Shown one piece after another: positions 16,776 to 25,380 of a stretch of 64,000 bases of DNA. The stretch comes from Leptospira mtsangambouensis (GTDB lineage: Bacteria; Spirochaetota; Leptospiria; Leptospirales; Leptospiraceae), in assembly GCF_004770475.1 (NCBI RefSeq), contig NZ_RQHK01000005.1:186001-250000 (forward strand). The letters are read 5' to 3'. The notes beneath the pieces were generated by a model. The model did not search any database. It had not been told where the DNA came from and saw nothing but the letters and a program-made list of their open reading frames with translations. Position 1 is the stretch's first letter, and the number at the start of each line of letters is the position of its first letter. A program made the position numbers and the translations under genes.

Positions 16776-18774
16776 CGGTAACTCCAGTGACTTGTTTCAG
16801 ATGTTTGATGGAAGCGTTCGCATTGATCGCTTTGCCATACTGAGTTGTACCTGTAAGGGCAGTCTCTGTTACTCCACCTTCAATCAGCTTTGTGATCACA
16901 TCTTGGTAAGTAAAACTTGGATTGTAAGAACGAATTAATGCTGCAACTCCAGCAGTATTGGGTGTTGCCATGGAAGTTCCATTCAAGTATGCGAGCGCAG
17001 AATTTGAAGGTGCCCAAGCAGTGAGAAATACATCCCCAACGATCCCACCAGGGTATTGACCAGAAGTATCAGATACCATCCTGTAACCTACCGTACAGTT
17101 GGTTCCAGCTCCCCCAATACAGTTGGTGAGGATTTTGGTATCAGCAGAATTACTCACAAAAGCAGTGCCACCATTTCGACAAAGTTGTGATTGGAAGGAC
17201 CCTAAATTTCCATCATACATGGTTAATGTTGTTCCAGCTGCGGGAGAACCTGCAGTGGCAGAATACTTTGCTTGGATATAATCATAACAAGAAGTAGAAT
17301 CTTTCCTTTCTCCAACGCTTACGATGAAATGAGAGAGAGATACATTCGTGGCTCCCGTTGGGATTGTGAAATTTTTGTATACAATACTATTCGTACTTAA
17401 TGACAAATTTGTCATTGTATTGGAGGAACTATCAAATAATACATTTGCTAATGTACAATCAGCAGTGACTAGCATTTTGTAATTTGCTAATGTACAAGTG
17501 GATGATACCCATGCAGTTCCTGAAGTCGCATAAGACCAATCGGAATAACTTGTTGCATTTTCATTGTAAGATACTTCTGTCCCATACCCGCTATAGATAT
17601 TCGTACCAGGAGCACCAAAATCGGCAGAGCGACTGGCAACAGTAACATTTGAATCATAATTTGAAAAATTCGCTAAGGCATGTTTTTGGTCGAGTGCAGA
17701 AATACAAATCACATTGGCGTTGGTATTTTCGCAAGGGTATGCGTTTCCTGTGCCACTTAAGTTTAAACCATCGTTTCCGGCAGCAACCACTACCAAAACA
17801 TCATTGGTTCTGGCAAATTCAATCGCCGAATTGATTGCAGTACTAAAACTAGGACCACCCAAACTCATATTGATGACTTTTGCACCGTTGCGAACAGCAA
17901 AGTAAATTCCGTTGGCGATATTATCGTTTGTTCCTCCATCAAGTCCCAAAACGCGAACTGCCATGATTTTTGCGGATTGGCAAACACCTGAAATCCCAAC
18001 CCCATTGTTCCCTACAGCACCTATGGTCATGGCAACATGGGTTCCATGTCCTTCTTCATCACGAGGATTGTTGTCCCCACTTGCAAAGTCATAACCGTGG
18101 TTAGGGCAACCGCCACCAATAGCAGTTCCGTTTTGGTTCACACAGCCACCAGAACCATCCCACATATTTCCCACCAAATCTTGGTGAGTGTAAGTGACCC
18201 CTGTATCAAGCACAGCCACAATGGTATTATTGCAACTAGTTGTCACATCCCAAGCACCAAGAACATTCATGTCTTTACCAGAAGTTCCAGGGTTACTAGA
18301 GTTAGCTGTGTAACTAGGCGAAGCAAGAGTTTGGCCAGTATTGTTCAGTCCCCAAAGTCTAGTAAATTCAGGATCATTTGGTGTAGAGGCTTGTTTATAA
18401 TACAAATACCGGGGTTCCACGGACTCCACACTAGGATCTTGTTTAATCCTCGCTAGTCCCTGTTCCATTGTTTCAGATGCAGCTAGTTTAGCGGTGGTAA
18501 AATGTCCTTTTAGGTTCAGAACACCAGTGCCAGCAGCTAACTTAGATGTTTGATGCACAAGCTCTGAGTCTGGGATACTTTTTTTAAATGTAATGACAAC
18601 TTCACCAGGTAGATACGGAAGTTTTTGACCGGCTTTTGACTTAGCACGTAGCGCTTCGATATCTAGTTTGGTTTGATCCAAGTTTAATACTGGTTCTGAA
18701 ATTAAGATGTTTGTAGCGACTAATACTGATGCTACGATCAAAAGTTTCGAAATCGATTTTTTATTAAATTTCAT
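16762..18774 (-). CDS. Secreted S8-family (subtilisin-like) serine protease
   Basis: The protein has about 670 residues: a signal peptide, an inhibitor-I9-like propeptide (about 50-125, 'PGEVVITFKK...VESVEPRYLYY'), then the subtilase domain. Catalytic residues are Asp190 ('AVLDTGV'), His244 ('GHGTHVA'), oxyanion Asn334 ('AAGND') and Ser601 ('NGTSMATP'). The Asn-to-Ser spacing is unusually long because about 180 residues of beta-rich, cysteine-containing sequence (about 403-585) are inserted. I chose the ATG at 18774 because AGGAATT precedes it and a signal peptide follows; an open extension to 18807 would run into the upstream gene. It lies 16 bases after an Ig-like lipoprotein gene, so the two products may work together at the surface. 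Confidence 0.93.
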   Translation of the reverse strand: MKFNKKSISKLLIVASVLVATNILISEPVLNLDQTKLDIEALRAKSKAGQKLPYLPGEVVITFKKSIPDSELVHQTSKLAAGTGVLNLKGHFTTAKLAASETMEQGLARIKQDPSVESVEPRYLYYKQASTPNDPEFTRLWGLNNTGQTLASPSYTANSSNPGTSGKDMNVLGAWDVTTSCNNTIVAVLDTGVTYTHQDLVGNMWDGSGGCVNQNGTAIGGGCPNHGYDFASGDNNPRDEEGHGTHVAMTIGAVGNNGVGISGVCQSAKIMAVRVLGLDGGTNDNIANGIYFAVRNGAKVINMSLGGPSFSTAINSAIEFARTNDVLVVVAAGNDGLNLSGTGNAYPCENTNANVICISALDQKHALANFSNYDSNVTVASRSADFGAPGTNIYSGYGTEVSYNENATSYSDWSYATSGTAWVSSTCTLANYKMLVTADCTLANVLFDSSSNTMTNLSLSTNSIVYKNFTIPTGATNVSLSHFIVSVGERKDSTSCYDYIQAKYSATAGSPAAGTTLTMYDGNLGSFQSQLCRNGGTAFVSNSADTKILTNCIGGAGTNCTVGYRMVSDTSGQYPGGIVGDVFLTAWAPSNSALAYLNGTSMATPNTAGVAALIRSYNPSFTYQDVITKLIEGGVTETALTGTTQYGKAINANASIKHLKQVTGVTAVLQ

Positions 18775-18790
18775 ATAATTAATTCCTATT

Positions 18791-20302
18791 CTATGTACTC
18801 GGAACATTTACTGCTGAGGTTTGTGTGGAGGGAGTTCCTCCAGTTGTGTTGTATTTTCCATAAGAATATACTTTGAAATACCAATTCCCGAAGGTAGGCA
18901 CAGAGATTACTTTGGAAACCGGTGTTGTGCCACCAGCATTGGGGACATCTGCGCATAATACAGTAGTTCCGTTGTGAACCGCTGTAAATCCAGAGGTCTG
19001 GCTATAACATACTTTATAACCACCATCAGTATCGTTCGCTGCTTTTTCATTCGTTCCTGTCCAACTGACGAGAACATCTGCACCCGTTTTTCCAGTACCT
19101 GACACATTTAAGTCAGCACTAGAAGCAGCACCATTGTTTCCATTAGTGGTAGCAATACGAACCACTGCTGCCCTTGCCCCTGTTGTTGATGGAGCAAACT
19201 GGATTGTAAATGTTCCAGATGCACCCGCCGCAAGAGTTGCACCAGCACTAAAAGCACTGATGGTAAAATCGCCTGTATGACCACTTGGTTTGGAAAGAGT
19301 AATACCAGTCATCGTAGCAGTTCCAGTATTACTAATGGTTACGGTTTTTGTGCTAGATGTTACGGTCGGCCATACAACACCAAAAGTAGGAATAGATCCC
19401 CCAGTTGTAAAACTAGTGGAGTTATGAGAAATCGAAATGGTAGGAACTGGTTTTGGTGTTCCTGTTCCCGTAGCTGTAAATAAGAATGCTAATGCTCCAT
19501 CATAAGAAACCGCTATATTCGAAGTTTTAACCTCTGCTGCACCAGTGGGAGAAAATTGAATTGTAAAAGTAGCAGAAGCATTTGCTGCCAGTGTCGTTGG
19601 GAATCCAGCTAAATTTAGTACAAAGTTTGCATTAGAGGATGTCACTGCAGGTGGACCGTCTAGATTTGCGACAGCACTTCCCGTGTTTTTGACAGTAAAT
19701 GTCACAGCACTTCCTATCGAGTCAATTTCGACTGAACCCATTCCATAACTTCCATTTGAAGCAATTTGTGTGGCACCCACTGAAACTGCCAATCGAGGAG
19801 TAGCAGCTTCAGCTGTGCCTGTTAGGTTCATTTGAAAAGATCCTACTGCGGCATCACTCGATTGAATTTTAATCGTCGCGGTTTTCACACCTATTGATGT
19901 CGGTTTAAAATTCAATGTGAATATCGCAGAAGCACCAGCCGCAAGAGTTGAACTTGCAGGTTGTGTCACTGTGAACTGAGAAGCATCCGTTCCGGAAAGA
20001 GCAACAACATTTGGAGAACCAGGAAGTGAGATTGCAACATTCCCACTGTTTTTGATGGTAACCGTTCCTGTTTTTCCATCGGCTGTATTGATGGGTTCAG
20101 AACCTAAATTAAGTGTTGCTCCACTTTCCCGGCTAACACCTTCATAGAGAATTTCCAATTTGGGGGCTGGTACATCACCACCGCCACCACCTAAACCCAA
20201 TAGTGCAAAGGCAGCTCCACCACCACCTCCGCCGCCACCAGGACAAGCAACTAACGTAGTTAAAGATAATAAGGGAATTAGAATGTTCTTTTTTAAATTC
20301 AT
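18791..20302 (-). CDS. Large surface lipoprotein with repeated Ig-like (choice-of-anchor D) domains
   Basis: This protein has about 503 residues. A signal peptide ends in 'LTTLVACPGG', making Cys20 the likely lipid site. A glycine-rich linker with two runs of five or more glycines follows, then three copies of a domain of about 100 residues with the pattern 'T..TVTIKNSG...F.V......LAAGAS..FT..F.P......A..I'. This is the ASPM-SPD-2-Hydin/choice-of-anchor D type of Ig-like fold. The C-terminal 100 residues look like a fibronectin type III domain ('YKVCYSQTSGF...GNWYFKVYSYG'). Such arrays are usually spacers or binding modules outside the cell. ATG at 20302 is preferred to an upstream TTG. It heads the subtilase operon. 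Confidence 0.85.
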   Translation of the reverse strand: MNLKKNILIPLLSLTTLVACPGGGGGGGGAAFALLGLGGGGGDVPAPKLEILYEGVSRESGATLNLGSEPINTADGKTGTVTIKNSGNVAISLPGSPNVVALSGTDASQFTVTQPASSTLAAGASAIFTLNFKPTSIGVKTATIKIQSSDAAVGSFQMNLTGTAEAATPRLAVSVGATQIASNGSYGMGSVEIDSIGSAVTFTVKNTGSAVANLDGPPAVTSSNANFVLNLAGFPTTLAANASATFTIQFSPTGAAEVKTSNIAVSYDGALAFLFTATGTGTPKPVPTISISHNSTSFTTGGSIPTFGVVWPTVTSSTKTVTISNTGTATMTGITLSKPSGHTGDFTISAFSAGATLAAGASGTFTIQFAPSTTGARAAVVRIATTNGNNGAASSADLNVSGTGKTGADVLVSWTGTNEKAANDTDGGYKVCYSQTSGFTAVHNGTTVLCADVPNAGGTTPVSKVISVPTFGNWYFKVYSYGKYNTTGGTPSTQTSAVNVPST

Positions 20303-20396
20303 AGTGACTCGGAAGGATTTCAATTTTCAACCACGTTAGGTTTTCTATTCAGATTTCGCAATCGTACCTTTTTTCTCGCCTTGCAAAAATTACGTT

Positions 20397-20427
20397 AAAA
20401 ACGTTCTGTGAGCGTTTTTAGAACGTT
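20397..20427. repeat. Overlapping inverted repeats upstream of the surface-protease operon
   Basis: Two mutually exclusive hairpins share bases: AAAAACG / CGTTTTT (20397-20403 with 20413-20419) and AACGTTCT / AGAACGTT (20400-20407 with 20420-20427). ACGTT-type half-sites occur four times within about 35 bases. The element lies about 95 bases upstream of the Ig-like lipoprotein start and just past the 3' end of the 20513 gene. It may be a weak terminator of the latter or a binding site for the former. Confidence 0.4.
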
Positions 20428-20512
20428 AGTTCTGGTTTGGTTGAAAAAAAAATTATCATTTGGGCCCAAAGGATGGGTTGTACTACGTGTTTGTCGGTGT
20501 TTGGTTTGGTGT

Positions 20513-21175
20513 TTAGTCTTCTTCAGGTGGGCTTACAATACCATTTTTAGGGATTTCCTTACGATGACGAATGTCATTCTCGCACTCCAAATGCTTGTAA
20601 GACGAGAGAGAAGGGATTGTTTTGTCCGTAATTTCGCTATGATCGAGATCGTATTCCCAGTATTTGGTGCGGTTCCCTTGCCAGTCATAAGGAACTGTTT
20701 TTTGAAATACAAACTCTTTCATCGTGAGTGATTTTGTTTGTTGGATCTCCAAAAACAAATTCCCATAAAAGAAATTGGGGATAGGAAAAAAATACAAACA
20801 CCCAACAAGTAACATGTCTTCCTTATACTCTGATTGAGAAGGAAGAAACAGAAAAAATGGTTGTTTCGATTTTGCCAGTGGAAGTGGATAAATTCGTAAC
20901 TGTTGTTTTGTGGTCATTTGATTGCTTTCAAATATTAAGCTGACTGGAATTTCTTCCACATTTCCAATGGTTTGGTCTTTGCCTCGAACCAACCGCAAAA
21001 CTAAATAACTTTCTTTGTCCTCCAAATTTGTAGGAGTGAACTGCTGACCCCTTCTCTTTGTTTCCATCAAAGGAACCAATTTACAATTTGAATCGAAAAA
21101 AAAGAGAATCAGTAAAAAACTAAAACAGAAATACGGATTCACCCAACTTACTGATTGCATTTTCTTTTGAATCAT
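20513..21175 (-). CDS. Putative lipoprotein of unknown function
   Basis: This protein of about 220 residues has a long hydrophobic signal segment ending in 'FFFDSNCK', a lipobox-like site of the loose spirochete kind. The mature part is beta-rich, with 'YLVLRLVRGKDQTIGNVEEIPVSLIFESNQ' and 'YFFPIPNFFYGNLFLEIQQTKS'. No family is recognised. Starts at 21190, 21175 and 21160 are all possible; 21175 keeps two lysines before the hydrophobic core. Its start overlaps that of the divergent membrane-protein gene. Confidence 0.65.
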   Translation of the reverse strand: MIQKKMQSVSWVNPYFCFSFLLILFFFDSNCKLVPLMETKRRGQQFTPTNLEDKESYLVLRLVRGKDQTIGNVEEIPVSLIFESNQMTTKQQLRIYPLPLAKSKQPFFLFLPSQSEYKEDMLLVGCLYFFPIPNFFYGNLFLEIQQTKSLTMKEFVFQKTVPYDWQGNRTKYWEYDLDHSEITDKTIPSLSSYKHLECENDIRHRKEIPKNGIVSPPEED

Positions 21176-21923
21176 GTTAAAATCAACCATGGTATATTAC
21201 TTAATTCTCACAACCATTCCTGTTGCTATCATTTCGGCATTTTTTATCCATTGGTTTACATTGCAAGACGAACCAAATCCACTCAAACGTTTAGAACATT
21301 CCCGTGGGATTTATATTGGATTTTCCTTTCAAATCCTATTATTTGCTTGGTTATTATTTCAATTAGGGCATGCACGATTCGCGTATCCGCTATACGCCAT
21401 TGGGTTTTCTTTTTTAGGAGATTGGTTTAACCTTCAGTTCCCAATTGCTAAAAAACAAATGGAAGACCCAGTCCTTGGGGGAATTTTCAGTTTTGCCATT
21501 GCACAAGTTTTCTTTTTATTATCCTTTTGGAAACTAACCACATGGAATGAACTTTATACAGGTGTTTTGCCTTATATTGTCACCATTGTATTATTGATTT
21601 TACCAGCCCTGATTTTTTATTTCCGAGTGTACAATCCCAATCGTTCCAAATGGGTAATGGCCTCTGCCTTTGTTTATGGGCTGATTTTGTGTTTTTTTGT
21701 TTCTCTATGTTTTAACGCCTATCTAGCATTTGGTGGAGTGTGGATGTATTTGGCAATTGGTGCAGGGTTTTTCCTTCTTTCCGATGCGGTGATGGGAGAA
21801 ACAACAATCAATGGAACAAGACACCCAAAATGGGAATTCCAAGTTCCTTGGGTCACCTATTTAATTGCACAAAGTTTTTTGTTAGTGGGATTCTTTCTTG
21901 TCTCTCACACAAGACATATCTAA
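21174..21923 (+). CDS. Polytopic membrane protein, remote YhhN/TMEM86 (lysoplasmalogenase-like) relative
   Basis: This protein of about 249 residues has seven or eight transmembrane helices. Two membrane-embedded acidic motifs, 'GFSFLGDWFNL' and 'GAGFFLLSDAVMGE', match in position and wording the paired aspartate motifs of the YhhN family ('GD..L' and 'GA..F..SD'). YhhN/TMEM86 enzymes cleave the vinyl-ether bond of lysoplasmalogens. The match is clear only at those motifs, so the activity is uncertain. The better family member is at 57925-58593. ATG at 21189 is an alternative start. Either way, this gene and the divergent lipoprotein gene begin within a few bases of each other. Confidence 0.6.
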   Translation: MLKSTMVYYLILTTIPVAIISAFFIHWFTLQDEPNPLKRLEHSRGIYIGFSFQILLFAWLLFQLGHARFAYPLYAIGFSFLGDWFNLQFPIAKKQMEDPVLGGIFSFAIAQVFFLLSFWKLTTWNELYTGVLPYIVTIVLLILPALIFYFRVYNPNRSKWVMASAFVYGLILCFFVSLCFNAYLAFGGVWMYLAIGAGFFLLSDAVMGETTINGTRHPKWEFQVPWVTYLIAQSFLLVGFFLVSHTRHI

Positions 21924-21925
21924 AT

Positions 21926-22801
21926 TCATGATTCGGTAATATTCCCCGAATTCAATAAACCATTGTTTGGTGACATCTTTTTTGATTGTTCCCAAGCAAT
22001 GATCATTCGTTTCCGATTTGGATCCCACCTGTACCCACCAAATAAACCTGATGTTTGGATCACACGGTGGCAAGGAATTAGATAAGCGATAGGATTTTTG
22101 CCAATGGCTGTTCCCACGGCCCTTTGTGCAGAGGGTTGCCCTATGGATTCGGCAATATCTCCATACGTACAAAGACTTCCCATTGGTATTTTTAATAAAG
22201 ATTTCCAGACTTTAAATTGAAATTCTGTTCCGTATAAATAGAGAGGAACGGGAGATTCAGGGAATACAAAATTTTGAAAGTAGTCTTTTAATTTTTGGTG
22301 TTCCTTTGATCCTCCCTCTTTCCAAATCGCATTGGGAAATTCTCTTTTTGTTTCCTGGATCCCTTGGTCCAAAGATTCAATGAATTGAAGAGACTGGATC
22401 CCTCGTTCGGAAGACACCAATAGAATCTCTCCAAAAGCAGAAGGAAATACTTCGTATTGCAAAACCATCCCCTCCCCTCCTCGTTTGAATTCGCCAGGAG
22501 TCATTGCTTCTAATTTTACAAATAAATCATGCAATCGTCCCGTGCTGGATAGTCCGAGAGAATATGTTGTATCCAAAATGTTTGACTCCTTTAGCAGTTG
22601 TTTGGCGTGAGAGATTGTAACAAATTGTAAAAATTCTTTTGGGGATACACCAGCCCAAGTGCGAAATACTTTTTGAAAATGGAAAGGACTTAAGGATACC
22701 CTTTCAGCTAAAACATCCAAATTGGGTTGTTCTTCAAAATGCTCCAAAACATATTCGATGGAGTTTTTTATGATTTCATAGTGTTTGTGATTGGAATCCA
22801 C
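21926..22801 (-). CDS. AraC-type regulator fused to O6-methylguanine-DNA methyltransferase (short Ada)
   Basis: The protein has 291 residues and starts at GTG. Residues 8-107 form an AraC helix-turn-helix domain ('NLDVLAERVSLSPFHFQKVFRTWAGVSPKEFL'). Residues 115-275 form the suicide alkyltransferase, with acceptor Cys244 in 'LIPCHRVI' and the arginine-finger motif 'SAQRAVGTAIGKNP'. It resembles E. coli Ada but lacks the N-terminal zinc domain that repairs phosphotriesters and switches Ada on. It should therefore repair O6-methylguanine, but the signal for its DNA-binding part is not obvious. It converges on the YhhN-like gene with two bases between them. Confidence 0.92.
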   Translation of the reverse strand: MDSNHKHYEIIKNSIEYVLEHFEEQPNLDVLAERVSLSPFHFQKVFRTWAGVSPKEFLQFVTISHAKQLLKESNILDTTYSLGLSSTGRLHDLFVKLEAMTPGEFKRGGEGMVLQYEVFPSAFGEILLVSSERGIQSLQFIESLDQGIQETKREFPNAIWKEGGSKEHQKLKDYFQNFVFPESPVPLYLYGTEFQFKVWKSLLKIPMGSLCTYGDIAESIGQPSAQRAVGTAIGKNPIAYLIPCHRVIQTSGLFGGYRWDPNRKRMIIAWEQSKKMSPNNGLLNSGNITES

Positions 22802-22914
22802 AAGGAAATCCTAACTGATTTGCGAAATGTTGGAAACCCGATTCTTGCGATTTCTTAAAATAAAATACAAATTGTTTGATTTTTTCGTTAGGAATTTCTT
22901 CAATAAGAATAAAA

Positions 22915-25380
22915 GTGTCACCTCCTTTGGATCCATTTCCCGTACTAACCGCCTTACAATCCATTGTTGATTCGATCCAAAAAAATCCAGTTACCATTTT
23001 GGATGCCCCACCAGGGACAGGAAAAACAACAGTCCTACCGACGGAACTTCTAAAAGCTGGCCTCTCCTTTGGGAAAAAAATTTGTATCTTAGAACCGAGG
23101 CGTATCGCTGCAAAAAATGCCGCCAAAAGGATTAGCCAAAGTCTAAACGAATCCTTGGGAGAAACTGTTGGGTATCGAGTTCGGTTTGATACTAAGGTAG
23201 GAAAAAATACAAAGATTGAATTTGTAACCGATGGGATCTTAACCAAAATTTTACTGGCAGATCCAGAACTCAAAGAATATGGACTGATTGTCTTTGACGA
23301 ATTTCATGAAAGACGAATGGACTCTGATTTATGTTTTGCATTGGCACGCAGAACCCAAGAAGTCTTTCGGAATGATTTAAAAATACTTGTTATGTCTGCA
23401 ACTCTCGAAGGTCAAAATTTCGAATCGATCGGGATCCAATCAAAACCCATCTATGTCAGTGCCAACCCTCATCCTTTAGAAATTTTTCATATGGGTGATT
23501 CTCCAAAAAAAATAAATGAAAGATTAATGGATTTAATCCCCAAAGCCGTAGAACAAACAGAAGGTGATATCCTTGTATTTTTGTCAGGGAAAAAAGAAAT
23601 TCAAATCTTAAGAAACCAATTAGAATCTTTAGCTGTGATCAAATCCAACACAGTGGTTTACGGGTTATATGGAGACATGGATTTATCCGAACAAGAAAAA
23701 ATCTTCCTACCCTCACTTTCAGGGAAAAAGAAAATCATTCTTTCCACAAATATCGCAGAGTCTTCTGTGACCATCCCCGGTGTTCGGATTGTATTTGATA
23801 CAGGATACCATAAACATGTTATTTTTGATTCTGAATCTGGAGTTTCTCACTTAGTCAAAGATCGAATCAGTTTGAGTAGCGCCAAACAACGTGCAGGGCG
23901 AGCTGCAAGAGAAGGAAAAGGTTTGGTGTACCGTCTTTGGTCCAAAGATGAGGAAAATTCTTTTTTAGACAGAACCAAACCGGAAATTCTGGAGGGAGAT
24001 ATTGATCGTTTGGTTTTAGAGATAAAGTCATGGGGAGAAGAAATCCATCAATTACCTTTTTTGGACTCACCAAACAAAGGATCGGTGGCCCAAAGTATAA
24101 ACCGGTTGAAGCTCCTTGGATGTTTGGATGCAAATACAAACTTAACAAACTTAGGGAAAGAATGCATTCGATACCCACTTCCCATTCGGTTGGGAAAAAT
24201 TTTGGCAATTCTACCAAAGGAAAATGAAAATATCATTGCCGATATTGTTTCGTTAGTTGGAAAAGAAAATACTGGAATTGATGCAAAAACTTTCCCAGAA
24301 GAGAATCATCCCTCTCAATTCCCTTTTGAATTACGTATCATTTTTGATCAAATTTTGCGTATTTATAAGGAAAAAACCGATTTTTCTACCATTCTCTCGG
24401 GTAAAAATAGGCTCTTTTATTTGGCATCTGGATTCCCAGATCGGATAGCAAAAGCCAAAACCCAAGGGGGGAAAGATTTTAAACTTTCAAATGGTAAATT
24501 AGGAATATTGAATACAACCTCCATTCAAATTCCTGAATATATCTTAGTTTTGGATACATTCTCCTTCGGCCAAGACCTATACATTACAAACTATTTGCCT
24601 TTGGACTTAAATTTAATTGAAGAATGTTTTTCAGAACAAATTCAAACAAAAGTTGTTTCCGAAAAACGAATCAACCAAAGAGGAGAATCCTTTCTTTTGG
24701 TGAAAGAAGAGAGAAGTCTCGGAGGATTGGTTTTAGATTCAAAAGAATCCAAAGATTCAAACGAGACCATCCTAGTTTTAGCTTTGGAAGAATACATCAC
24801 AAAGTCCAACTGGGAAGAAGATTGGTTAAAAGATTCTGAATTAAAACATTTTTATCACCGTGTCCGATTTTTAGTTAACTTTGGAGTTTTGGATCTCAAT
24901 GTGGAACCGACGTATCTAAAACAAACAGCAAAGGAGTGGTTGTTCCCCTTTATCAATTTTGATTCAGGAAAATTGTCCTTAGACAAACTCCCCTTTTTGG
25001 AAGCATTCAAAGCCTATGTTGGTTATGAAAGATTGAATTTGATTAATTCTGAAGCACCAGTATCCATCCAAGTTCCTTCTGGCTCTCGCATCCATTTGAA
25101 CTATGATGGAATCGAACCAGAACTTCATGTCAAATTACAAGAGTTATTTGGTTTAAAATCACTCCCGAAACTTGCCAATGGAAAAGTAAATATATTGATC
25201 CACTTACTTTCTCCTGCACGTCGTCCTGTACAAATTACAAAAGATTTAGAAAGTTTCTGGAACCATGGGTACCATGAAGTTAAAAAAGAATTAAAAGGTA
25301 GATACCCAAAACACCCTTGGCCTGAAAAACCTTGGGAAGCTGTTCCAACAAAACACTTAAATCACACCAAACGTTCGTAA
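22915..25380 (+). CDS. hrpB: ATP-dependent helicase HrpB
   Basis: This DEAH-box superfamily 2 helicase has about 821 residues. The Walker A motif is 'DAPPGTGKTT', the Walker B motif 'VFDEFHER', motif III 'LVMSATLEG', and the later motifs 'ILSTNIAESSVTIPGV' and 'QRAGRAAREGKG' are intact. The C-terminal HrpB-specific region ending 'HPWPEKPWEAVPTKH' is typical. HrpB is a putative RNA helicase whose cellular role is poorly defined in most bacteria. I favour GTG at 22915 as start; a TTG 39 bases upstream would add a non-conserved segment. The 3' end overlaps the convergent STAS gene by 19 bases. Confidence 0.93.
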   Translation: MSPPLDPFPVLTALQSIVDSIQKNPVTILDAPPGTGKTTVLPTELLKAGLSFGKKICILEPRRIAAKNAAKRISQSLNESLGETVGYRVRFDTKVGKNTKIEFVTDGILTKILLADPELKEYGLIVFDEFHERRMDSDLCFALARRTQEVFRNDLKILVMSATLEGQNFESIGIQSKPIYVSANPHPLEIFHMGDSPKKINERLMDLIPKAVEQTEGDILVFLSGKKEIQILRNQLESLAVIKSNTVVYGLYGDMDLSEQEKIFLPSLSGKKKIILSTNIAESSVTIPGVRIVFDTGYHKHVIFDSESGVSHLVKDRISLSSAKQRAGRAAREGKGLVYRLWSKDEENSFLDRTKPEILEGDIDRLVLEIKSWGEEIHQLPFLDSPNKGSVAQSINRLKLLGCLDANTNLTNLGKECIRYPLPIRLGKILAILPKENENIIADIVSLVGKENTGIDAKTFPEENHPSQFPFELRIIFDQILRIYKEKTDFSTILSGKNRLFYLASGFPDRIAKAKTQGGKDFKLSNGKLGILNTTSIQIPEYILVLDTFSFGQDLYITNYLPLDLNLIEECFSEQIQTKVVSEKRINQRGESFLLVKEERSLGGLVLDSKESKDSNETILVLALEEYITKSNWEEDWLKDSELKHFYHRVRFLVNFGVLDLNVEPTYLKQTAKEWLFPFINFDSGKLSLDKLPFLEAFKAYVGYERLNLINSEAPVSIQVPSGSRIHLNYDGIEPELHVKLQELFGLKSLPKLANGKVNILIHLLSPARRPVQITKDLESFWNHGYHEVKKELKGRYPKHPWPEKPWEAVPTKHLNHTKRS

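Noticed and set aside
20408..20731. Open frame on the plus strand, 107 codons
   Set aside because: It lies mostly opposite the better lipoprotein gene at 20513-21175, has no signal or family pattern and is rich in Trp, Cys and Arg, as shadow frames often are.
22776..23273. Minus-strand frame of 165 codons opposite hrpB
   Set aside because: It overlaps conserved helicase motifs of hrpB and has no recognisable content.
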